A program made the position numbers and the translations under genes. 36,933 nucleotides of DNA, from contig MFDD01000002.1 in NCBI GenBank assembly GCA_001776775.1, forward strand, positions 233,834 through 270,766. Reading direction: 5' to 3'. Every line of letters begins with the position of its first letter. Position 1 is the first letter of the stretch. The notes below the pieces were generated by a model, which worked only from the letters and a program-made list of their open reading frames with translations, was not told where the DNA came from and searched no databases. Source of the DNA: Candidatus Daviesbacteria bacterium RIFCSPHIGHO2_02_FULL_43_12. GTDB lineage: Bacteria > Patescibacteriota > Microgenomatia > Daviesbacterales > UBA10151. Shown in pieces: positions 26,409 through 35,433 of the stretch.

Positions 26409-27806
26409 ATGCAAGTTTCAGATCACTTTTTTTTATTTTTCTTTTTTCCACTATTTATCCTACTCTATCTTTTATTAAGAACACGCCCTTTTTTCTCCAA
26501 TTTACTAATCATTGTCTCTAGTCTCCTTTTTTACGCCTCGTTTGGACTACAGAATCTCTATATCTTAGTTTTACCTTTAATTGTAGACTACTTTTTAGCC
26601 ATTGGTATCGATCACAGCAAAAATCAAAAAACAAGAAGGCGGCTTTTAACAATTGGCATTATCTTTAATTTACTGCTACTCGGGTATTTTAAATATGAGA
26701 ACTTTTTACTTAAAAACTTGCTGTTACTATTCCCAGGCCTGAAAGCTTTAGTTTTGCTGCAAAAAGATATCCTCCTGCCCATTGGCATCTCTTTTATTAC
26801 TTTTCAGAGAATAAGTTATCTAATTGATACTTTTAGACGCAAGATCAAACCTACCAAAAACATTATTCATTACAGTGTCTATGCTACTCTTTACCCACAT
26901 CTTATTTCTGGACCAATCGTCAGGTTTTCCGACATCAACAAACAATTAGCTAAACGAACTATAAATTCTGAGGTGATATTCCAGGCATCTAAATTTTTTG
27001 CACTAGGACTCGCTCTTAAAGTTTTTGTCGCCGATCAACTCTTTTTAGTAGAAGAAGCGCTTACTGCGAACCTGCATCTTTTAGATACAGGGCTGGCTCT
27101 GATATTTATGTTCTACTTTTCATTTAGAATTTATTTTGACTTCCTTGGCTATTCCCTAATGGCCATGGGGCTGGCAAAATTTATGGGCTTTGACTTTCCG
27201 GCCAATTTCAACTCGCCTTATCAGTCATCCAGTATCACCCAATTTTGGAGAAGATGGAATATTACACTTTCCAGCTGGCTTCGGGATTATCTCTATATCC
27301 CTCTTGGCGGTAACCGCAAAGGGAAGCTTGTAACCTATCTTAATTTGTTTATCACGATGTTACTGGCTGGATTATGGCACGGAGCAAATTGGAACTTTGT
27401 ACTCTGGGGGGCACTTTTTGGGGTTTTGCTTATTATAGAACGAGCTTTTAGCAGCAAGTTTACAATCAAGCCTCCTCAAATCCTGCAAATTTTATATACC
27501 TTTTTAATAGTTTCTTTCTCTTGGCTTATATTTAGATTGTCTACCCTAGCTGATGTTTCGATTGTTTTATCAAGCTTAGTAAAGTTTACATTTAACCCTT
27601 TTTCTCGTCATATAGCAAATATTTTAATCGCCACCGTTCCCGCTATAATTGTTGCTGTTATCTGGGCATTCTTTTTACACGAAAGACAAATCCCAAGTAT
27701 AAAACTTAATGTTAAAAACGCGACAATCATATGTGTTCTTTTTGTTGCAGCAGTTGGCTTTTCATTAATCCGAAGATCAGTTCCATTTATATATTTTCAA
27801 TTTTAG
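26409..27806 (+). CDS. MBOAT-family membrane O-acyltransferase (AlgI/DltB/PatA-like)
   Basis: FWRRWNITLSSWLRDYLYIPLGGNRKGK and LLAGLWHGANWNFVLWGALFG (conserved His), polytopic. Confidence 0.95.
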   Translation: MQVSDHFFLFFFFPLFILLYLLLRTRPFFSNLLIIVSSLLFYASFGLQNLYILVLPLIVDYFLAIGIDHSKNQKTRRRLLTIGIIFNLLLLGYFKYENFLLKNLLLLFPGLKALVLLQKDILLPIGISFITFQRISYLIDTFRRKIKPTKNIIHYSVYATLYPHLISGPIVRFSDINKQLAKRTINSEVIFQASKFFALGLALKVFVADQLFLVEEALTANLHLLDTGLALIFMFYFSFRIYFDFLGYSLMAMGLAKFMGFDFPANFNSPYQSSSITQFWRRWNITLSSWLRDYLYIPLGGNRKGKLVTYLNLFITMLLAGLWHGANWNFVLWGALFGVLLIIERAFSSKFTIKPPQILQILYTFLIVSFSWLIFRLSTLADVSIVLSSLVKFTFNPFSRHIANILIATVPAIIVAVIWAFFLHERQIPSIKLNVKNATIICVLFVAAVGFSLIRRSVPFIYFQF

Positions 27807-27808
27807 AT

Positions 27809-28993
27809 ATGGAAAAAAGTCAGCCTTTTAAGATTACAGGTTACCTAACACTAATTGTCTGGATTGCTCTTTCCGTTTTTGAAATTTTGACCTTTTTTCT
27901 TATCAATCCTAAACCAATCTATTTTAGGGCTTGGGAATATGTCTCAAATTATAGCGGTTTAGATGCTGCTTTCGCGCCTTTTAAGCCACTCGCAGTATAC
28001 AACGGAACCATGACAGGGGATTTACTAAATGCAATCCAATTTAAACCGCTCCCTTCCGAAATACGCCGCCAATATTTCCAGGTAGATGAGTTCGGGTATC
28101 GAAATCCGGTCGGTATTAGCCGCACACCGCTTGATGCAATTGTAGTAGGTAGCTCCTTTGTAGCAGGAGCACAAACCGACCAAAAAGATTTAGTAACAGA
28201 GATTTTAACAAATCAATATAATATTAAATCCTACAACTACGTTACCTCGGTCCAGTATTTATGGGAGGATTGGCGTTTTAAAGAAAATCCCCCCAAATAT
28301 GTAATTTTATTGGGATCAGAGGGAGAAATTATTAGCTCTTTATGGAAATACTCGATTATAGACCGGGTACCATACAATAACCCTAAAGCTTGGTCTAATT
28401 TTAAGCAGTGGCAATCTCAAAACGAATTCTTTAGCTGGAGGTTTGACAAAGCTGCTGTAATCTTAAAAGACTATTCCCTTACCCGTCACTTAATGAATAA
28501 TCTTTTTATTGATGTCAAAAACCGCCTATTCACTCGGGAGCAGATAGCCAACTCATCTTTGCAAAACGCAGTTACCTACGACCCAAAAACTAAAATGCTC
28601 TTTTTTCAGCTAGATTACGATAATCCTACTCTCAACTCTCAATCAAAAACCCTTGCCGATATTGAAACAGCCATCCTGGAATTTAAAAAGACAAGAGACT
28701 TATTAGCCTCCCGGGGTATAACTCTAATCATCTCCGCAATGCCTTCTAAAACGCACCTCGAGACTCTCAAGTACCGAAATATGCTCGATAAAGAACGAGC
28801 AATTCTCGTTCTTTATGAAGAGCTCAAAAAAGTCGGAATTGAATATATTGATCTTTATTCTCCAACTATGGAATATGTAAAAACAACCGGAGAGCATCTT
28901 TATTTACCAGACGATTCTCATTGGAGTGCAACTGCAAATATGCTCATTGCTAACTTATTAAGCAAGAAAATTTCAGAACTATCTAATAAATAA
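27809..28993 (+). CDS. AlgX/AlgJ-like SGNH-fold O-acetyltransferase partner, membrane anchored
   Basis: N-terminal TM; DAIVVGSSFVAGAQTD (block I) and LYLPDDSHWSATANMLIANLL (DxxH block V). Track start 27731 overlaps the MBOAT gene; ATG 27809 (MEKSQPFKITGYLTLIVW) preferred. Confidence 0.75.
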   Translation: MEKSQPFKITGYLTLIVWIALSVFEILTFFLINPKPIYFRAWEYVSNYSGLDAAFAPFKPLAVYNGTMTGDLLNAIQFKPLPSEIRRQYFQVDEFGYRNPVGISRTPLDAIVVGSSFVAGAQTDQKDLVTEILTNQYNIKSYNYVTSVQYLWEDWRFKENPPKYVILLGSEGEIISSLWKYSIIDRVPYNNPKAWSNFKQWQSQNEFFSWRFDKAAVILKDYSLTRHLMNNLFIDVKNRLFTREQIANSSLQNAVTYDPKTKMLFFQLDYDNPTLNSQSKTLADIETAILEFKKTRDLLASRGITLIISAMPSKTHLETLKYRNMLDKERAILVLYEELKKVGIEYIDLYSPTMEYVKTTGEHLYLPDDSHWSATANMLIANLLSKKISELSNK

Positions 28994-28995
28994 AC

Positions 28996-30459
28996 ATGCA
29001 TCTTACTAACTTGCTACTTTTAACCTTAATCCTAATAATAGTTTATGATTTCTTCAAACTTTTATTTCTGATCTCGGACAAAGTCATAGATAATCCAAAA
29101 ATAATTATCCAAGTCGTTTTAAAGACTTTTAAAACTTTTTTAAAGTTATATAAACCTATAAAATCTATCTCTGTTTTTTTAATTATTAATTTACATAAAA
29201 AACTTCGAATAGTATCCATTTATCTAAAAGATTTACAGCGATATATTTTGACAAAAACAAAGCAACACCAAACGATTTATCTATTTTTAGTCATTTTTTT
29301 AAGCACAATTATGAACTTTTTTATCGCCTTCTCCTTTGAAGGAACTGGGGATTATGGCGGTTGGAATACAGGTGCCCGGACAGGATTAGAGAAAGCAGAT
29401 CTCGGAATGGGTAATGGAACAGTCTACGACAAGGATTGTTCGCTGCTTTGTGTAAACTGGCCACCACTAACATATCATTACTTAATGCTCATGCGCTGGC
29501 TTTATTTAAACGCTAATCCTCTAGGGTTAGCCGAGCTCGGAGTCTACAGTGTACTTCCTATTCTTTCCGGTATAGGAATAACTCTTTTTATTTATTTTTA
29601 TGTAAAAAAGAATAGATCAGGTAATCCGCTTTTTTTGTCACTTCTTTATGCTTTCAGTCCTATATCAATTTATATTACAGCCTATCATGGCCAAAGAGAC
29701 AGTGTTTGGATTTTCCTCACGATGCTGGCAATATATTTTATTAGCAAGAAAAGAGTTTTAGTCTCGGCATTATTCTTTGGGCTGGGAGTTTCTTTCAAGA
29801 TTCCCGGCTTACTACTATTTCCATTAGTCTTTTTCTATCTCCAAGGTTTTTATAAGAAATTTCTATTTACTTTTCTTACATTCGCTACGGTTTACTTTTT
29901 GAATTTACCCGAAATATATACGCACTCGCAGGAGGTAATTAACCAAGTTTTTTTATATCGTGGCCATGCCAATTGGTGGGGGCTTAGTGGAATTATTTCA
30001 AAAATCTTAATTTTTATTGACATTCCCCAATCAGCAAATATCTCTTCGTTACTAAAGCTTAACTTATATTTATTCTTAATATATTTTAGTTACAGATTAG
30101 CTAAAAATAAAGATCTTTTTAACTCGTGCTTGACTCTAATTATCTTAGTTATGGTTCTTAGCCCTGTTTTTGGATACCAATATTTATTATACCCACTCTC
30201 TTTTATGATTCTTTTATACAAAAAATACGAAAGTTTTGTTTGGCTTTATATCATCTTAGGGACATATTTAACGATCAATTTTTATGCTAGTATTTTTGGC
30301 GTCCAACTTCTGGAAAAAGTCTTCTTAAGCATTCCTCAAAAATTAGTTTTTTATAAAATTCCCCATTTCATATACCCCTTGGATTTAGGTTTTATTATTT
30401 GGATTCTTTGTATATTCTTTGCTTATAGATTGTTTTTTAAAAATGAAAGTCACCGATAA
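28996..30459 (+). CDS. Multi-TM GT-C-like glycosyltransferase (ALG6/PMT-like)
   Basis: FSFEGTGDYGGWNTGA, VNWPPLTYHYLMLMRWLYL, YHGQRDSVWIFLTMLAIYF, SALFFGLGVSFKIPGLLLFPL; polytopic; unusual basic N-terminal extension. Confidence 0.75.
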   Translation: MHLTNLLLLTLILIIVYDFFKLLFLISDKVIDNPKIIIQVVLKTFKTFLKLYKPIKSISVFLIINLHKKLRIVSIYLKDLQRYILTKTKQHQTIYLFLVIFLSTIMNFFIAFSFEGTGDYGGWNTGARTGLEKADLGMGNGTVYDKDCSLLCVNWPPLTYHYLMLMRWLYLNANPLGLAELGVYSVLPILSGIGITLFIYFYVKKNRSGNPLFLSLLYAFSPISIYITAYHGQRDSVWIFLTMLAIYFISKKRVLVSALFFGLGVSFKIPGLLLFPLVFFYLQGFYKKFLFTFLTFATVYFLNLPEIYTHSQEVINQVFLYRGHANWWGLSGIISKILIFIDIPQSANISSLLKLNLYLFLIYFSYRLAKNKDLFNSCLTLIILVMVLSPVFGYQYLLYPLSFMILLYKKYESFVWLYIILGTYLTINFYASIFGVQLLEKVFLSIPQKLVFYKIPHFIYPLDLGFIIWILCIFFAYRLFFKNESHR

Positions 30460-31042
30460 TTACCAGAAATACACTCATAAAAACCCTTTTCAGAGGATTC
30501 TATTAAATAATTTTTTTAAGGCACTTTCCCAGATTCTTAGACCACTAAGAGTAGAGACCATCCTCGATGTTGGGTGTGGAGAAGGATTTATACTTGCAAA
30601 ACTAAAACAGGAAAAAATAGGTAAAAAATTAATTGGGATAGATCTCTCAAAAGCTGCCTTAAGGATCGGAAAAAACATTCATCCTAAGTTAACACTAAAA
30701 CTAGGGTCGATATATAAACTTCCTTTTAAAGATAATGCTTTTGATCTTGTCTTATGTACCGAGGTATTAGAACATTTAAAAAATCCCCCAAAAGCCCTCG
30801 CTGAAATTATTCGGGTCTCCGGTCGCTATATCTTTTTATCTGTTCCCAATGAACCCTTTTTTATAGCTGCAAATTTAATTCGAGGGAAAAATGTATGGAG
30901 ACTAGGAAATGATATTGGGCATATCAATCATTGGACGTCAGGGGGATTTGAAGAATTTATCCTCAAACAGGGCTTAAAAAAGCTGGTAAAAAAACATCCA
31001 TTTCCCTGGACGATAATTCTTGCTGAAAAACTCAAAAGATAG
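30443..31042 (+). CDS. SAM-dependent class I methyltransferase
   Basis: TILDVGCGEGFILAKLKQEKIGKKLIGIDLSKAAL...PFKDNAFDLVLCTEVLEHLKNPPKALAEIIRVSGRYIFLSVPNEP. ATG at 30443 (MKVTDNYQKY) preferred over the track start at 30419. Confidence 0.9.
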   Translation: MKVTDNYQKYTHKNPFQRILLNNFFKALSQILRPLRVETILDVGCGEGFILAKLKQEKIGKKLIGIDLSKAALRIGKNIHPKLTLKLGSIYKLPFKDNAFDLVLCTEVLEHLKNPPKALAEIIRVSGRYIFLSVPNEPFFIAANLIRGKNVWRLGNDIGHINHWTSGGFEEFILKQGLKKLVKKHPFPWTIILAEKLKR

Positions 31043-31043
31043 C

Positions 31044-31784
31044 TTAAGCCTTTTTAGCGACACAAATCAGACTTAACCCAAACATAAAATCAATATTGTT
31101 TTCAATATAAAAAAACCACTTATCTAACAAAAAAATTAGTACTTTTTCAAAAAATGTCTGTCTCTTGTTCTCCCGGAGCTTCACGCGAAGTTCTCTTTTA
31201 AGTATCTTTTCAGAAATAAAATACGGGAAAATTCCTAAGACGTTCCAGAAACGTATCTCCTCAATTACGTAGCCTGCTACTTCCAACTTATCACCCAACT
31301 CTTTTTTTGAATACCTCCTGAAATGGCCTATACTCTTATCCCTTTTACCGTAGAGATAAGGATGCGCAGGAACAACAATAATTAGTTTACCGGCTTTACT
31401 TAAAACCTTTTTTAAGGCTCTTAAAGTTCCTCTGTCATCACTGATATGTTCTAAAACATCGATTAAAGTTACATTATCAACTTGACTTTGAAATACTTTC
31501 GTTACGCTTCTGGCATCTCCATCTATGATTTGAAATCTGGACTGAGGATAAATTTTGAGATGGAGTTTCTGTAAGGATTTACTTGGTTCAACCCCAACAC
31601 CTTTAAATCCCATTTTGGCAGCCAAAAATAGTAAGTGCCCTACACCACACCCTATATCAAGAAGGGTCCGCCCTCTTAATTTACTTACAATCAATTTATA
31701 AAGGTTTTTATTTCTAAAATCATTTTTTAACGTATCAACTTGCTTGTATAATTCATACAAATTCTGCTCTGCCTTTTTAATCAT
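31044..31784 (-). CDS. SAM-dependent class I methyltransferase
   Basis: RTLLDIGCGVGHLLFLAAKMGFKGVGVEPSKSLQ...VDNVTLIDVLEHISDDRGTLRALKKVLSKAGKLIIVVPAHPYLYGKRDKSIGHFRRYSKKEL. Confidence 0.92.
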   Translation of the reverse strand: MIKKAEQNLYELYKQVDTLKNDFRNKNLYKLIVSKLRGRTLLDIGCGVGHLLFLAAKMGFKGVGVEPSKSLQKLHLKIYPQSRFQIIDGDARSVTKVFQSQVDNVTLIDVLEHISDDRGTLRALKKVLSKAGKLIIVVPAHPYLYGKRDKSIGHFRRYSKKELGDKLEVAGYVIEEIRFWNVLGIFPYFISEKILKRELRVKLRENKRQTFFEKVLIFLLDKWFFYIENNIDFMFGLSLICVAKKA

Positions 31785-33289
31785 AGGCCCTTCACTGCCA
31801 GCAGAACTATATCCCCTGATCTAAAAATTTCTCGGCAGCTTTTTAGCTTAAGCTCTTCGATTTTAGCAAAGCTCTCCTTAAGTAAGATTAAATTTAACTG
31901 ATACTTTTCGATAGTATCGGTTAACGGCCATTTTATAATCGGATAAACCACCGAGATCGGCAGCAAGCCTGGGTTATCAGCATTCACAAACACTTTATGT
32001 TTGGTGTGATAAATAACATTGGTTGTGTTTTGATGGGGTATGCAAAGAATTCGATAATCTTCCTTTTGGTTATTGAGAAAATCAAAGACGTTTGTCATGT
32101 CACTAGTAATCGAGCGATTACGGTCTTTGATAATGGTTCGATGGACGGATAGGATTAACCCCAGATTAAGAGCTAGCATCACCCCGTACCCGATCACCGC
32201 AAGTGACCCAAGGGGTGTTACCAGCAGCTGAAAGAAGATCCATGAGGAGATAATTGAGGTCGGAAGGGCCGCCATTTCCAAATATCGATAACCCTCTCCG
32301 ATGCACCGAAGATAGGTCAGCATCAAAATAGGTATACCTAAAAAATAGAAAAACAATACCCAGGCTGAAAAGTCATTGATAAATCTTATGGGCGAAAGGG
32401 GCAAAAAACTAAGATAGAAGATATTTACAAATAGTATAACAAAAGCCGAGATAACCCAGAAATTGGTTCCAATTAAAGTAATCGGGGCAAACTTGGAAAG
32501 CAAAGTATACACAAGCTCAACGAAATCTTTTTTCTTATTACTGTTTTGTAAGCCCCGTATTTGATGAGCAAAGCGATACATCCGGTTAGGAATCCAGAAA
32601 TAAATATTATAAAGATGCCCTTTGAGAACCTTTAGGTAGTAGCCCTTGGTTGTAACCGTCGCTAATACAAATCCCAATATAAAGACTCCAATATAAAAAG
32701 GGTTTTTCTGGTAAATACTAAAGAAAATAGAGAGAAACAACAGTGACTGCATCGCGAAGCGGTGGGATAAAAATATCAGAGTAGTAAATACCACAGAGGA
32801 TGTCAAAAACCAGATATTTCCAGTATAGACCCAAAGCAAAGACGACATAAAAGCTAAATTAAAGTTTAGATAGCCTAGCGACCGAGGAGTAAGGCTGCTA
32901 TTTTCCAAAGCAATCACGGGGGTTAAGGTATAGATAAGCTGTGAGAAAAGAGCTACTTCAATACTTTGGGTAAAATAAAAAGCTATCCAGAAAATTAAGG
33001 TATTATTTAAAAGATCAAAAAAGGGAGCAACTACCCCTTGATACCTTTCAACCAACTTCTTGGGAAAAAAGGAGAGTAGCCAGGGAAAAACTGGTGGGTA
33101 GTCAAAGTAGCCTTCAATAATAAATTGTCCAGCTATCTTTCCGGGAATTTTGTGGTTGTTTTCTCGCACATGATCTGTTTCTAAAAGCCTGGTCCAGACA
33201 TCTACTCCAAAAGATTTATTAAAAAGTCGGGTATAAGTTTGTAGAATAAATCCAAGAATGGGGAAAAGTAGCGAGAGTAAGATTGTCAT
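31781..33289 (-). CDS. Multi-TM membrane protein, GT-C-like
   Basis: 502 aa polytopic; GVDVWTRLLETDHVRENNHKIPG and EGYFDYPPVFPWLLSFFP in the first predicted outside loop. Confidence 0.65.
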   Translation of the reverse strand: MTILLSLLFPILGFILQTYTRLFNKSFGVDVWTRLLETDHVRENNHKIPGKIAGQFIIEGYFDYPPVFPWLLSFFPKKLVERYQGVVAPFFDLLNNTLIFWIAFYFTQSIEVALFSQLIYTLTPVIALENSSLTPRSLGYLNFNLAFMSSLLWVYTGNIWFLTSSVVFTTLIFLSHRFAMQSLLFLSIFFSIYQKNPFYIGVFILGFVLATVTTKGYYLKVLKGHLYNIYFWIPNRMYRFAHQIRGLQNSNKKKDFVELVYTLLSKFAPITLIGTNFWVISAFVILFVNIFYLSFLPLSPIRFINDFSAWVLFFYFLGIPILMLTYLRCIGEGYRYLEMAALPTSIISSWIFFQLLVTPLGSLAVIGYGVMLALNLGLILSVHRTIIKDRNRSITSDMTNVFDFLNNQKEDYRILCIPHQNTTNVIYHTKHKVFVNADNPGLLPISVVYPIIKWPLTDTIEKYQLNLILLKESFAKIEELKLKSCREIFRSGDIVLLAVKGL

Positions 33290-34242
33290 TCTTGGTTACT
33301 CCATCTTAATGTAATCGCTTTATCTACATTTGTAAAGCCCGCTTTTAGATAGGTCTTATTCGCCGGAATATTACTCGCTTGAGTTTCAATCCGAATTAGC
33401 TCGGCCTGCTGCTCGCTAAACCACCTTTTAAAAGCTGCCTTAGTTAGCGATAGTCCAATATGTCTACCTCTAAATTCAGGGTCGGTGCCGATCAGTGGGA
33501 TATGCCCAATCCTTTTATTGAGGTATTTATAAGCATCTTTATCCATTTCTAAGCTAATAAACCCCACTGGTTTATTCTCAATTGTGGCAACGAGCACATG
33601 ATCTGCGACCTGTTTTTTAATTGAATTAGCTATCCACTCCTCGTGCATCTTGATAGCGTTTTTTTTGGAGATTTTAATATCCGTAAAGAATCTACTGTAA
33701 ATAAAACTCGGTGCGATATTTTTTTGCAGTGTAGTAATATCCGCTTCTGTCGCCTCTCGAATAGATACCGAGGAATCCTCTTTAAAATCAAGGTCGAAGT
33801 GGGCTGGGGCCAGTAAAATATTATATTCATCTACTCTTTCAAACCTATGTGCTTCTAAGCCAGCTATAGTGGCAGTGTCTTTACTACTTAAACGATACGT
33901 CACATATTCTAAATCGATCTTTTGAAAAGATATAATGAGATTTTTTATAATCTCGAGTAAGGACGCCTCTTGCCCCTCACTTAACAGATAGTCTATCTTT
34001 CCTACCTTCTGTTGCAAGATTTCTGTATCAAAGCCTAGCTTCCTAAATAAAACCGCAGCATTTAGCTGTCCAGCAAAAACAAATGATTCAATCAGAGGGT
34101 CTTTTAGAAATCTTAGCTTGATCTCTTCTTCAAAGAAAAGATTAATACTTTGTCGGCTTATCCCAAAACTCTTCAGATAAAGATAGGGCTTAAAAGGGTA
34201 GTCTTTCACCAGAGGAAGCAGCTTCTTAAAGGTGAGGGTCAT
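33286..34242 (-). CDS. GNAT N-acetyltransferase, WecD/RffC-like
   Basis: SIREATEADITTLQKNIAPSFIYSRFFTDIKISKKNAIKMHEEWIANSI...VATIENKPVGFISLEMD...LIGTDPEFRGRHIGLSLTKAAFKRWFSEQQAELIRIETQASNIPANKTYLKAGF. Confidence 0.8.
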   Translation of the reverse strand: MTLTFKKLLPLVKDYPFKPYLYLKSFGISRQSINLFFEEEIKLRFLKDPLIESFVFAGQLNAAVLFRKLGFDTEILQQKVGKIDYLLSEGQEASLLEIIKNLIISFQKIDLEYVTYRLSSKDTATIAGLEAHRFERVDEYNILLAPAHFDLDFKEDSSVSIREATEADITTLQKNIAPSFIYSRFFTDIKISKKNAIKMHEEWIANSIKKQVADHVLVATIENKPVGFISLEMDKDAYKYLNKRIGHIPLIGTDPEFRGRHIGLSLTKAAFKRWFSEQQAELIRIETQASNIPANKTYLKAGFTNVDKAITLRWSNQE

Positions 34243-35408
34243 TTTTTATTGGAGGCAATAATTTCTTGGAGCACATCGACTACATACTTGGCATCCTCAG
34301 GTGTCATCCCGTGATACATTGGTAGACAAATTAGTCTTTCGAATACAAACTCAGTATTGGGAAAATCCCCCTCTTTGACTCCTAAGCTTTCCTGGAAAAA
34401 GGGTTGCAGGTGTAATGGACGATAATAGACAATCGAACCGACATTATACTCCTTAAGCTTGTTGATGACATCGTTACGAGAGGTTGTTAGTTTAGAAGTA
34501 TCCAGCAAAATAGCATAGATATTAAAAGCATGTTCCAAGCTGTTACTTCGATAGGGAATGGTTACTTCGGGAATTTTGGCAAAGGCTTTATCGTATGCGG
34601 CAGCGACATCTTTTCGGACTTGTAAAAATCTGTCCAATTTTCGCAGTTGATGGATACCCAAAGCTGCCGAGATATCATTCATATGGTATTTAAACCCTTC
34701 AGCGACAATTGCATAATCCCAACTCCCTGTTGAGGTGTTTCTCTTCCACGATTCTTTATCCATCCCATTAACGCGCAGGACCATTATTTTCTCTGCCAGC
34801 TCTTGGTTGTCGGTGGTGATTGCTCCCCCGTCGCCGGTGGTCATATTCTTTACTGGATGAAAGCTAAAACAGGTCAGATCTCCAATCGTACCGATTTTTT
34901 TACCTTTGTATGTAGAACCAATAGCATGAGCAGCGTCTTCGATTAAATAAAGGTTATGTTTCTTAGTGATCGCAGATAAAGTATCCAGGTCCACAGCCTG
35001 ACCTGCATAATGAACCGGGAGTATCGCCTTTGTTTTGGGGGTAATGGCTGATTCGACTAGGGAGGCATCAATATTAAAAGTTTGGGGGTCAATATCCACA
35101 AAGACAGGCTTACCCCCGCAATGCAAGATAGCGTTAGCTGTAGCAGCAAAGGTAAACGGGGTAGTAATAACCTCATCTCCTGGACCTATGCCAATTGCTA
35201 ACATGGCCAGATGCAGGGCAGCGGAAGCCGAGTTTAGGGCTATTGTATATTTAGCACCAATGTATGTAGCCAACTCTTCTTCAAATTTTTTAGTGCGAGG
35301 ACCGAGAGTTATCCATCCTGAATCAAGAGTCTCGATCATTTCCTGCTTTTCTTCTGGGCCAAATACTGCCGTAGCAATTGGGAGAAACGTACTTCGAGGT
35401 GTAATCAC
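34239..35408 (-). CDS. DegT/DnrJ/EryC1/StrS (WecE-like) sugar aminotransferase
   Basis: LDSGWITLGPRTKKFEEELATYIGAKYTIALNSASAALHLAM, GDEVITTPFTFAATANAILHCGGKPVFVDID, LIEDAAHAIGSTYKGKKIGTIGDLTCFSFHPVKNMTTGDGG (PLP lysine). Confidence 0.95.
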   Translation of the reverse strand: MITPRSTFLPIATAVFGPEEKQEMIETLDSGWITLGPRTKKFEEELATYIGAKYTIALNSASAALHLAMLAIGIGPGDEVITTPFTFAATANAILHCGGKPVFVDIDPQTFNIDASLVESAITPKTKAILPVHYAGQAVDLDTLSAITKKHNLYLIEDAAHAIGSTYKGKKIGTIGDLTCFSFHPVKNMTTGDGGAITTDNQELAEKIMVLRVNGMDKESWKRNTSTGSWDYAIVAEGFKYHMNDISAALGIHQLRKLDRFLQVRKDVAAAYDKAFAKIPEVTIPYRSNSLEHAFNIYAILLDTSKLTTSRNDVINKLKEYNVGSIVYYRPLHLQPFFQESLGVKEGDFPNTEFVFERLICLPMYHGMTPEDAKYVVDVLQEIIASNKK

Positions 35409-35433
35409 TTCTTTATACTACCATAACCTTAAA

